A stretch of 64,000 bases of DNA from positions 742,831 through 806,830 of the forward strand of contig CAJNDS010002357.1 in the NCBI GenBank assembly GCA_905221605.1. The letters run 5' to 3'. The number at the start of each line of letters is the position of its first letter. Position 1 is the stretch's first letter. Made by a program: the position numbers and the translations under genes. This document shows positions 48,995-57,184 of this stretch, one piece after another. The notes under the pieces are model-generated. The model saw nothing but the letters and a program-made list of their open reading frames with translations, ran no database searches and was not told where the DNA came from. The stretch comes from Symbiodinium natans (lineage: Eukaryota; Sar; Dinophyceae; Suessiales; Symbiodiniaceae).

Positions 48995-50875
48995 TCACTT
49001 CTTTTTCCGATTGTTGGCAATCTTGAGGTGAAGTTGCAGCAGAATATACTCCAGGTCCGAAATCGTAAGAATAGGATCCTGTATGCCCCTTTGAATTGAG
49101 GATACCAATCCTTCTCTCTTTGCGTCCTCAATCGCCTGGCAAGATTGACCCAGCTCTTCATTCGCATTGGCAGACCCTGGTGCCTCCGCATCGGATGGAC
49201 GATCCTTTTCCTCAGGATCTTGCACCATTACCACCTCTTCTTTTTTGGGACTCTGACTTTTCTCCTTCTTCTTTGTCTTTCCACCGACATTTGACTTTGT
49301 GCGCGTCTTCGAGGATTTTTCCACTGCAGAAGCCACCACATTGGATGTTGATCCACCCTTCTCAATGATCGTCGGCATCTTCTTCGGCTTTGGAACCATG
49401 AGAGTGTAAGGATCTTCGATAGCTGCAGCTTTCCTCTTCTTTTTTACCTTTTTCTTCTCCTCCTCAACGGCAACCTCCGTCTCCGAAGTCTCAACCACTT
49501 CTTTTTCGGCAGGAATATCTTTGCTGGACTCCCCTTCTAGGGACCTCTTTTTCCCTTTTTTGGGATCCTTTTCTTCTCCCAAATTGGCTCGCTCATACCA
49601 TATCCTCAGGTCATTGACCCATTCTTCCACCTCCGCGAGCGAAACATCATACGACTTCACTACTTCGAGAAGTTCCAGCACTGACAACATTTCAGTGGTC
49701 CACGAAACCCATACTTGATCCATTTGGTCAGCATCTCCAGTGAACTTCAGGAGTTTGAACAATGGGTCCGCCTCTGCTCGAGCCAAATCTGGCTTGCCAC
49801 CGGAGAGAAATGAAATCGCCTCCATCAACAGTTCCGTCATCTTGGTCTCTTCGTCATAAACCATAAAATCCTCCTCATCATCATCGAACTGTTCAGGAGG
49901 GATCTCCTTTTCTCCACCATTTGCACCAGACTTTCTCCTTGGACCATCCCTTGGGGGCGTCCTTGGAGACCTTGGCCTCTGTTTTTCCAACGGAACACCA
50001 TGCTCGAAGACACACCTGTCACCAAATCGACACTTCCCAGACCGAGCAAACTGGACGCACCTCACACCAGTTGCATCATGCGAGAACCCACAATCCTTTC
50101 CAGCGAAACATTCTCTCCCTGCCACATAGTATTTGCACCAATATGAATGTAGCACCACATCATCTTCGGAATGGATGAATTTGCAGTCGTCACCAAATTT
50201 GCAGCGATCTTTCCCTTTGCCAAACCAATAGCAGAAACCCTTCTTCCTCTTCTCCAAGCGCTCTGCCTCATACCGGTCCATAGGGCGACTGTGCTCTACA
50301 TGAACATTGCCATGTACCTGGGGACTGCTCCCTTCACCCGACGTGCTATCAGTATTTGGTGCTTGGAGTACAGCTGGAAAACCTGGCCTTGGTCCTACCA
50401 CCTTCATGATCGGTTTTCCGCCAACTCCTGAGCCATGCTGAGACGATCCAAAAACATTGAACATCTTCATGAAGGCCTTCCTAGCGCCAATCTTCTGCAC
50501 CCTTTTGATTGGACGTTTCATTGCTCCAACCTTGCATCCAGATGCATTCAAACGACGCAACCTTCTAAACCCAACTCTATGTCCCTTCTTCCAAAGAGCC
50601 ATAAGAATTTTAGAGGCAGTGACATTCTCCACCTCTACCTTTTCCAATGATCCCTCACTTCCCGGAACAAACCCATCCATCTCTGAAGACCTTTCCATCT
50701 TTTTTGACACCACTTCGTCAAGGTAGTCTTCTGAAATCCAGGGAAAGTTCCCCTTAGAGGAAGGATTGTCATCATTGTTTGGTCCTTCACCAGGATATCC
50801 TTTGGTGCTGTCAAAGATCTTGTAGTGCGGTCCTGCATAGAGAAATTCGAAGCCACGCGGGAGTACACTGACCAC
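48995..50875 (-). CDS. Retroelement ORF2: CCCH-finger and Lys/Glu-rich protein
   Basis: About 626 codons open from a GTG at 50875, in the -1 frame relative to ORF1. Protein-like sequence extends upstream of that GTG (QWVIQTGGHKDFLVVSVLPR), so translation is more likely entered from ORF1 by a frameshift, or the two were one frame before a single-base change. An in-frame TGA just upstream (about 50980) limits where the shift can lie. Three CCCH fingers near 50172-50237, 50078-50140 and 50003-50064 (for example CVQFARSGKCRFGDRCVFEH) match those in ORF1. The C-terminal third is highly charged (Lys/Glu) and ends in a short Leu-rich helix. No polymerase domain. Confidence 0.8.
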   Translation of the reverse strand: MVSVLPRGFEFLYAGPHYKIFDSTKGYPGEGPNNDDNPSSKGNFPWISEDYLDEVVSKKMERSSEMDGFVPGSEGSLEKVEVENVTASKILMALWKKGHRVGFRRLRRLNASGCKVGAMKRPIKRVQKIGARKAFMKMFNVFGSSQHGSGVGGKPIMKVVGPRPGFPAVLQAPNTDSTSGEGSSPQVHGNVHVEHSRPMDRYEAERLEKRKKGFCYWFGKGKDRCKFGDDCKFIHSEDDVVLHSYWCKYYVAGRECFAGKDCGFSHDATGVRCVQFARSGKCRFGDRCVFEHGVPLEKQRPRSPRTPPRDGPRRKSGANGGEKEIPPEQFDDDEEDFMVYDEETKMTELLMEAISFLSGGKPDLARAEADPLFKLLKFTGDADQMDQVWVSWTTEMLSVLELLEVVKSYDVSLAEVEEWVNDLRIWYERANLGEEKDPKKGKKRSLEGESSKDIPAEKEVVETSETEVAVEEEKKKVKKKRKAAAIEDPYTLMVPKPKKMPTIIEKGGSTSNVVASAVEKSSKTRTKSNVGGKTKKKEKSQSPKKEEVVMVQDPEEKDRPSDAEAPGSANANEELGQSCQAIEDAKREGLVSSIQRGIQDPILTISDLEYILLQLHLKIANNRKKK

Positions 50876-53800
50876 AAGAAAATCCTTGTGTCCGCCAGTC
50901 TGGATGACCCACTGGATTTCTCCTCTTCCGGAGAAACTTCTGGCGCTTTGCCCTTCCCTCCAGTGTCACCGCTTGTCTCACCTCCAGCATCTTCAATGGG
51001 AATAAGGGATTCATTGTTCCCTTGATCAAGCACCGCATCCTCTAGTCCAAGAACTTCCAGCATCGCTGTCGAAGGATCCACCTCCTCATCCGCATCGTCG
51101 TCCATCCTTCTCCAGAGAGCCTCCAATTGGTCCGCACAAGTCGCCGCTTGAAGAAACTCCATCAACCGAGCCCTCCCGCGCTGCCAGAGAAATTCTGAAA
51201 CCATCACCGACCCTTGTGCTCCCAGATTCAGGAATGGGTGAACCATTTTGGCTACCCTCGCCATAAGTTCAATATGAACTTCCATGCCTGGACTGCGGCT
51301 CCAATCATAGGCAATTGCCTCCATAGCAGTACCAAACTTGTCCGTATTCTTGAATTCCCCTTCCAGACCAGGAGACAACAAGGTACCCATCACCGAAAGA
51401 GGGTAATTCCCCACCGCCGGCAAGCACGGGTTGTCATGGAACGAATGATGCAGGTCAGTATAATGTCCTTGATCTCTCCTTTGAAAAAGGAGTGTTCCAG
51501 TCCCTAGCTGGGCATTCATTTCATCCACTTGAACCATTTCAGCACATATCCTCTGTGCCAGGTGCGCCATTGCTGGCCAGACGGTACGATCGGTCAGACC
51601 GCGACGCATAACCCAATCAGTTGTTGGCGACTGGATCAGCGTTCCTGGATCATACACCATAACCATTGCACCGTCTCCCATTGACTGATCAGCATCGTCC
51701 TCCAGTGCCAGGTTCTCATCCTGTTCGCTTGCACCCTCGGATGACATGCTAATAACCAAATTTCGATCCATCTTATTGGACCCTTTTTGGCAATCTCTTT
51801 GCCCCATTGGCAACTTGCCAACTGCAACCTTCCAATAAATTCGAGTCAGAAGGCCTTTCACCAGCAATTGCTGAAGGTCACTCCTCACCGGACCACCATC
51901 CAACATCTTCGCATCATTACCACGGAGATCATTGCTCCCGCCTTCTCCTTCTTTTTGGTCGGTCTCCTCGCCAGAAATCTGTACTGCTCCTTCCGGCGCC
52001 GTCTCCTGTCCAGCCACTTCATGCCCAGGAAGAACTTGAGCGCTTTCAGAGACATTCACCTGTCCAGCAGCACCTTGCCCAGGTAAAACCTCATCCGTGG
52101 AGCCCACCGCCAGCGAACCAACCATAACTGAACCATCCCTTGTTCTTTTTTGAGACCGTTCAGCTCGACGAGAAGGTTGTGGTAGCGAAAAAACTTGAGA
52201 AGTCACTTCTTGGCGGGTCTCCCCCCGCGACGCTTTGTCGCGCCCTTCGCCAAGGTGAACCGATTTTTTCGGCCCAGCATTGGAGCCTGAAGAACCACTT
52301 TGTGGAACATTGCCACGACTCGCAGTTCTCCACGAATCCCTTTCTTGCAAAAAGAGTTCCTTCAGGCGTTGTACCGCATTGGTCTCCTCCTCGCTTGAAT
52401 CGCTTGAGGAAGCGGCATACGAGACCAAAGCCTCCGCCTGGTCATCATCATCCACCACATCTGCCCACGCTCTGCTGAATGGATACGACAAACCACCACG
52501 AGGTTTCACCGGCTCCAGTGGCTTCGGTTTTTCCACCACTTCCGCCAGTTGCACTCGTCGTTGTGACCGAGATCGTGGCACCTGTCGCACCTGTTTTTTG
52601 TCCAGCAAGGGCCTTCCCCTTCTTACAGGGTTTGATCTTGACCGATACTTTTTCGTTGGTGGATTCACCGGCGGCATTCCAACTCCCACCAACCGCAGCT
52701 TCTGTACGCACAACGGAGACCTCTGCGCAAGCGTCCAACCATCACGGTACCTGACCTTATCAAAAAGCTCCCGATAGGAACCTCTCGGCATAGTTTTTGC
52801 ACCGGAGTCTTCAGCTTCACGCACCTGAGTGAGGGTTCGCACCGCCGCTCTTCCAGTCCCTTTGTTCCCAGAAGATTGTTGTACCCGTACAGATGCATCA
52901 GACGGAACTGCCTTTTCCGGTCCTCCCGGTCGATATCGGACCTCACCCACCAATTGCAGAATTTTGCATGCGGTCACTTTGTTGATCCCTTTGTCAACCA
53001 AATCTTCCACAAAGATGAACTCTTGCAAGTCCGACACATTGGTCACACCAAGCGTAATCATCACCTCACTTACATGAGGGGTATACACCCACAGGTGTGC
53101 GTTGCGAGCCATCCAATTTTCAATCGGCTCCTCCGGATTGTGAAGCTGAGTACTAGTGGATGCAGCCACCGAATTCTTTTGCTCATCAGCTTCTACTTCA
53201 TCCAGAATACCTTTTTCACCATCTTTTTGTGACACATTGGTCATTTGCAGCGCTTTTGGTGCCGAGGATGAGGAAGATTCAGCTCCCCCACTCGCAGGTG
53301 GCTGAAAAGTGCTTCTATCCGTAAGCTCCCATCCTCTCTCTTTTTCAAACCGGACCTGATTGGCCACCTGTACCAAGTGTTTCAGGAGCGACAACCGCTC
53401 CTCTGACATCTCGTCATGGGAGTACTTGCAGAAATTTAACCCTTTCCGGCAACGTCCTCTGAGGTAATAATCGAAACAGCAATGGTGGAACCCTGCGTCC
53501 CTTAGTGACTTCCTGGAAGCATTGTCCCAAGCTTTGCCGGGCTCCCAAGTCCCTTCCAATGCTACATCATCGTTGTGAAGGTACCTGCATGCAGTCCCAT
53601 ATTTACAACCACCTTGATTGTAATACAGACACAGCCGACCTTTTGGCTCACCTGACGTAGGCTCACCCTTTGATGCACCTTTGCCAAAATTGTACTTGGC
53701 CCGGAAGGCTAAATCCTCCCGCTCCTGCTGTGCCTCATCCACTGTACCTTCCTCTGTGGGAGGGTCACCGATGTTCCCGTCCTCATCATCAGCTTCTTGG

Positions 53801-56800
53801 CTATTCTTTGGATCAGTTGACCCCCCTTCTGGCCAACCTTCACCGTACCGACGATGCTCATAGGGACACCCATCGCCATTGCGACACCTTCCCTTATTGA
53901 AGAACCTGCACAGCTTGCTGTAACCAGGTGACAACACCGTCTTTGGTGTCATGTAAGCCTTTTTGTACTGGTCAGGATCCATGTAGGCTTCCATTGGCTT
54001 GTTCTCCCTGTTGCTCATGGATTGCACTGCACCATCAAGCTCCTGCAAAAATAGCTTGGTGTCCAACCAAAGCGCGTTCCAAAACTCATCTTCCCCTTGA
54101 TTCAGCACCGTTGCCACCGCTTCACCCACAACTGGTCGAGAAAATCTCCTTTTTCTGCATGCCAGTTCGAAAAGCGCGTTGTGGTACTGTTTTCGGGAAA
54201 AAGTGGTTAACTTCCCCAAGCCTGTGCTTTCTGTACCATCAGGCTTCCAACCATCATTTTGCAAGATGCCATACGCGCGCCGAGCTTCCGCATTGAGGAA
54301 TGCCTGATCCGCAACACACTCCTGTAAATCTTCCATCGGCCGACCTAACAGCATCCCAGTAATTTTGCCAACATAGGCTTCCTCTTCATTTCCATTCTCC
54401 AGAAGAGCTTTGTAGATCTTTTCTCCATAAAGTTGCCTTTCTTTTCGTTCTTCAGAAGACAACTCCTGTACCACAAGCTCTTCATCGGATTGCTCTTCCT
54501 CCTGTTTCCAGTCCCATTGACCGTTGGAATCTTGGTACCATTGACCAGCATACCATGAATCCGTCCACCACGTACTCCAGCCGCTGGGTTTCCACTTCCG
54601 CAGCGTCGAAGAAGAGTCCTCCACGTCCTCTTCCAAAACCAGAAAGGTGTCCAAGATTATGGTACCATCATCTTCCACTCGTTTCACTGTTCCATTGACA
54701 GTATCACCAAACTTGAACTGATATGCATTGTTCCCTTCTGCAGGAATCAATACATTCATATCCCCATGGTCCAAAAAGGCTCCATACCCATTGATGCAGC
54801 GCACCAGACCCATGATCTCATCTCCCTCTTGATAGCAATGTGGCCCAGGTGACTCCAAGGCTCCCGCTCGGGGCACTTTCTTTACACGCTCTTCAGAAAC
54901 CATCTCTGTATCATCGGCTCCTGGCGCATCCTTTGTCTTCACCTTTGGGTCACACTGCTCGTCCTGCTCCACGAGTCCCACAAGCTCATCTTTTTTGTGC
55001 TCCTGGATTTCAGGACCTCCCTTTTTCTCCGCCAACGGCTTTGCCTCATCTGCTGTAGTTCGCTCGGTGTCGACTTCCGGTGAACTTCCAGACGGCAACG
55101 CTTCTCCCTTCATGGGAGTGGACCCATCATTGGAGTCCTTTGTCTCACCTTCTGCAGCAGGCAAATCTTCTTCCACTGCAGGGCAATTGAGTCGATCATC
55201 CACGGCAGGCACGCTTTCTTCCACCGCAGGCTCCTTTGGTTCCATGGCCTCCAAAGGAGAATTTCCACCATCATTGACCACAGCTGCCTCATTGGCTCCG
55301 GTGTAGCCCTTGTCATTTCGTTCCTCGCTGCTAACTTCAGGTTGCACCAGTGCGTCCACCTGTGAACCTCCATCATCAGCTGCTGCGGAGACCTGCGCCC
55401 CATTGTTGCAGTCGCCCGTGGAACGTACCACCACATGCACCTCAACCCGTGCTTCCTTCGCACTCCAGGTAATATCTGGCGCATCAACCCGCGCATCATT
55501 GGCGCTCCAGGCCTCATTTTTCAGATCATCCGTGTCTCCAGCTATTCCAGAAGCTTCTTTTTCCCCTTGAATGGCAGAATTCTTGGCACCAAACGAAGAG
55601 ACCTCCTCAGTCGTAACACACAACTTTTTCTCTCCATCCTCCGAATCTCCAGGACCACCTTCCTGAACAACAGGTACCACATCCACCACTCGCTCTTCTG
55701 CAGCCGACACAGTTCCGATCACCTCATTGGGCATTTTCTCTTCTGGATCCACCAATTCCATCGCTGCCCCACCCTCAGAAAGCGCTTCTGTTTCTTCCCG
55801 ATCCAGGTGTTGAGCTCCAGCGATGTTGGCTTGGTTCCCAGGAATCCCTTCCTCATCAGGAGAACCCGGGGTCGGGGCGTCACCATCAGCCCTAGGACCG
55901 CTATCCCTGATAGTAGAGGAAAAATCTTTTTCACCTAAACTATTTACACTACCCTGGAATGCCCTCGTAGACTCAGTCTTCGGAGTAGAGGATGAAGAAT
56001 CCAGTGCCGCCTCCATTTCCAGCTCATTGCCCAAAGGAGACCCAACCACCTCGTCACTCTTCACCTTTTCACCTACCACCGGCAATGTCCACTTGGTTTC
56101 GTGCGTATCCAGGCAGTAATAATATTGTCTCCCATCTTCATGGAGGTGCAATTCCCACATTGTGCCATCACACGCTTGGATCAGATGCTCGTCTTTCCGA
56201 AAACCGTCCCTTTCAGAAACCTGTCGCATCTCGTCCTCTTCTTCTGACAGCTGTCGCAACCGTTCAGCCTCCATCTGTAGGATCTCCTCCTCCCCCATGG
56301 CGTATTCAGCAGCAGGTGCAGCTTCAAAGCCGTCCGCACCCTTCTGTTTGTGACCGCTTCCACCACCTTGGGAACTCGAAGATGGACCCTTTTTGATCTT
56401 GTTCAACGGCCTCCTGGTCGCTTGTAGCACTTCTCCAATCAGATCGGTCTGAGACTCTTGGTCTACCATTCGACCCGAAGTCGAAGACGACGGCTGGTAC
56501 CCGTGTTTGTGTAACACTCGTAAAACAGTCACCTCCATTTCACGATCTATGCCACCAGTCGCATCCCAGTTCCTTTTTTCACCAGGCTTTGGCGGTACAG
56601 AAACAGCACGTCCTTCAGCTTCAGCATTGCTAACCATATCCCTATTGGGATTCATACCCGCATTGGGGCTTTCTGCAACCAAGGCCTCTTCCAGATGTAC
56701 TTCAGCGTCGGGAATCACCTCTTCCAACACCGATCTTTCACCCAGAGACTCAGCTGCACCATTTCCAGCTCCACCATCTTGTCCACCATCCGAGGCAAGT

Positions 56801-56826
56801 TGGAGCCATCGCTTCGGAGAAGGCAT
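50635..56826 (-). CDS. Retroelement ORF1: Gag-like protein with WW, S1-like and three CCCH fingers
   Basis: The first ATG after the LTR and primer site is at 56826 (MPSPKRWLQ), giving about 2,063 residues; the frame stays open upstream through the LTR. Visible features: an acidic low-complexity N-terminus; a WW domain near residues 220-248 (W-ELHLHEDGRQYYYCL then TKWTLP); an S1-like RNA-binding domain near 665-730 (IMGLVRCINGYGAFLDHG, then GDTVNGTVKRVEDDGTI); CCCH fingers near 970-990 (CRFFNKGRCRNGDGCPYEH), 1063-1083 (CLYYNQGGCKYGTACRYLH) and 1114-1137 (CFDYYLRGRCRKG...CKYSH); then a helical region. All suggest RNA binding. No YxDD, integrase or protease core is present. The last ~80 codons overlap ORF2 in another frame and look like read-out. 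Confidence 0.85.
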   Translation of the reverse strand: MPSPKRWLQLASDGGQDGGAGNGAAESLGERSVLEEVIPDAEVHLEEALVAESPNAGMNPNRDMVSNAEAEGRAVSVPPKPGEKRNWDATGGIDREMEVTVLRVLHKHGYQPSSSTSGRMVDQESQTDLIGEVLQATRRPLNKIKKGPSSSSQGGGSGHKQKGADGFEAAPAAEYAMGEEEILQMEAERLRQLSEEEDEMRQVSERDGFRKDEHLIQACDGTMWELHLHEDGRQYYYCLDTHETKWTLPVVGEKVKSDEVVGSPLGNELEMEAALDSSSSTPKTESTRAFQGSVNSLGEKDFSSTIRDSGPRADGDAPTPGSPDEEGIPGNQANIAGAQHLDREETEALSEGGAAMELVDPEEKMPNEVIGTVSAAEERVVDVVPVVQEGGPGDSEDGEKKLCVTTEEVSSFGAKNSAIQGEKEASGIAGDTDDLKNEAWSANDARVDAPDITWSAKEARVEVHVVVRSTGDCNNGAQVSAAADDGGSQVDALVQPEVSSEERNDKGYTGANEAAVVNDGGNSPLEAMEPKEPAVEESVPAVDDRLNCPAVEEDLPAAEGETKDSNDGSTPMKGEALPSGSSPEVDTERTTADEAKPLAEKKGGPEIQEHKKDELVGLVEQDEQCDPKVKTKDAPGADDTEMVSEERVKKVPRAGALESPGPHCYQEGDEIMGLVRCINGYGAFLDHGDMNVLIPAEGNNAYQFKFGDTVNGTVKRVEDDGTIILDTFLVLEEDVEDSSSTLRKWKPSGWSTWWTDSWYAGQWYQDSNGQWDWKQEEEQSDEELVVQELSSEERKERQLYGEKIYKALLENGNEEEAYVGKITGMLLGRPMEDLQECVADQAFLNAEARRAYGILQNDGWKPDGTESTGLGKLTTFSRKQYHNALFELACRKRRFSRPVVGEAVATVLNQGEDEFWNALWLDTKLFLQELDGAVQSMSNRENKPMEAYMDPDQYKKAYMTPKTVLSPGYSKLCRFFNKGRCRNGDGCPYEHRRYGEGWPEGGSTDPKNSQEADDEDGNIGDPPTEEGTVDEAQQEREDLAFRAKYNFGKGASKGEPTSGEPKGRLCLYYNQGGCKYGTACRYLHNDDVALEGTWEPGKAWDNASRKSLRDAGFHHCCFDYYLRGRCRKGLNFCKYSHDEMSEERLSLLKHLVQVANQVRFEKERGWELTDRSTFQPPASGGAESSSSSAPKALQMTNVSQKDGEKGILDEVEADEQKNSVAASTSTQLHNPEEPIENWMARNAHLWVYTPHVSEVMITLGVTNVSDLQEFIFVEDLVDKGINKVTACKILQLVGEVRYRPGGPEKAVPSDASVRVQQSSGNKGTGRAAVRTLTQVREAEDSGAKTMPRGSYRELFDKVRYRDGWTLAQRSPLCVQKLRLVGVGMPPVNPPTKKYRSRSNPVRRGRPLLDKKQVRQVPRSRSQRRVQLAEVVEKPKPLEPVKPRGGLSYPFSRAWADVVDDDDQAEALVSYAASSSDSSEEETNAVQRLKELFLQERDSWRTASRGNVPQSGSSGSNAGPKKSVHLGEGRDKASRGETRQEVTSQVFSLPQPSRRAERSQKRTRDGSVMVGSLAVGSTDEVLPGQGAAGQVNVSESAQVLPGHEVAGQETAPEGAVQISGEETDQKEGEGGSNDLRGNDAKMLDGGPVRSDLQQLLVKGLLTRIYWKVAVGKLPMGQRDCQKGSNKMDRNLVISMSSEGASEQDENLALEDDADQSMGDGAMVMVYDPGTLIQSPTTDWVMRRGLTDRTVWPAMAHLAQRICAEMVQVDEMNAQLGTGTLLFQRRDQGHYTDLHHSFHDNPCLPAVGNYPLSVMGTLLSPGLEGEFKNTDKFGTAMEAIAYDWSRSPGMEVHIELMARVAKMVHPFLNLGAQGSVMVSEFLWQRGRARLMEFLQAATCADQLEALWRRMDDDADEEVDPSTAMLEVLGLEDAVLDQGNNESLIPIEDAGGETSGDTGGKGKAPEVSPEEEKSSGSSRLADTRIFLWSVYSRVASNFSMQDRTTRSLTAPKDILVKDQTMMTILPLRGTFPGFQKTTLTKWCQKRWKGLQRWMGLFREVRDHWKR

Positions 56827-56877
56827 TGCTTCTTGATCCCAAAACCTTGAAAGAACACTTAACCGCAGGGAACCTAA

Positions 56878-56892
56878 TTTGGGCTCATAACC
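56878..56892 (-). promoter_or_regulatory. Primer-binding site complementary to the tRNA-iMet anticodon arm
   Basis: The + strand shows TTTGGGCTCATAACC immediately beside the 5' LTR. GGGCTCATAACC is the anticodon arm of a methionine tRNA with CAU in the loop, so the element's RNA is complementary to it. Priming by an internal iMet fragment, not the 3' CCA end, is known from Drosophila copia. Confidence 0.8.
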
Positions 56893-57179
56893 TACGGGGG
56901 GACAACCAAGGAAGGAAATCAACTCCCCTAATCGCCCTGAACTTATATTTCCCAGATCGAACCAAGAAACAACCAAGAACACGGATAAGAGCAACCCAGG
57001 GGGGAAGGAAAGGGGGAAGGAATCCACACCCTTACCAAACCCTAAGAACCCAGGCACTACTTTTTGAACTTGTGGCTTTCTGTTCAAGCCCATCTTGAGC
57101 CAAATACGATTACCGGGTTCATTAACCCTTCCAACTTCCAACACTAACTCCTTTCTACAATACCAATTGCAGCTCCGCA
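56893..57179 (-). repeat. 5' LTR of the retroelement
   Basis: 287 bp, aligned without gaps to 48338-48624 with two substitutions. On the - strand it begins TGCGGAGC and ends CCCCCCGTA. The open frame of ORF1 runs back through the whole LTR. Confidence 0.93.
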
Positions 57180-57184
57180 TAGGG
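57180..57184. repeat. Target-site duplication TAGGG, 5' side
   Basis: TAGGG directly outside the 5' LTR, followed by further TTTAGGG units. Matches 48333-48337. The host is a heptamer array, so agreement could partly reflect the repeat itself. Confidence 0.7.

Larger units (their letters stand above)
48338..57179 (-). mobile_element. LTR retroelement, 8,842 bp, copia-type primer site, no visible pol
   Basis: Flanked by 287-bp direct repeats (48338-48624 and 56893-57179) that differ at two positions, with TG at the 5' end of the - strand LTR. Both outer flanks carry TAGGG, a 5-bp target duplication inside a TTTAGGG array. A tRNA-type primer site adjoins the 5' LTR and a polypurine tract adjoins the 3' LTR. 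The interior encodes one open frame of about 2,060 codons and another of about 626, carrying CCCH zinc fingers, a WW domain and an S1-like domain. No protease, reverse transcriptase, RNase H or integrase motif was found. High LTR identity and long open frames imply recent insertion. It is probably a non-autonomous element mobilised in trans. Confidence 0.93.

Noticed and set aside
52795-52820. Asp-Ser-Gly-Ala in ORF1, like a retroviral aspartic protease
   Set aside because: Not flanked by hydrophobic strands and no second protease motif; charged surroundings make chance more likely.
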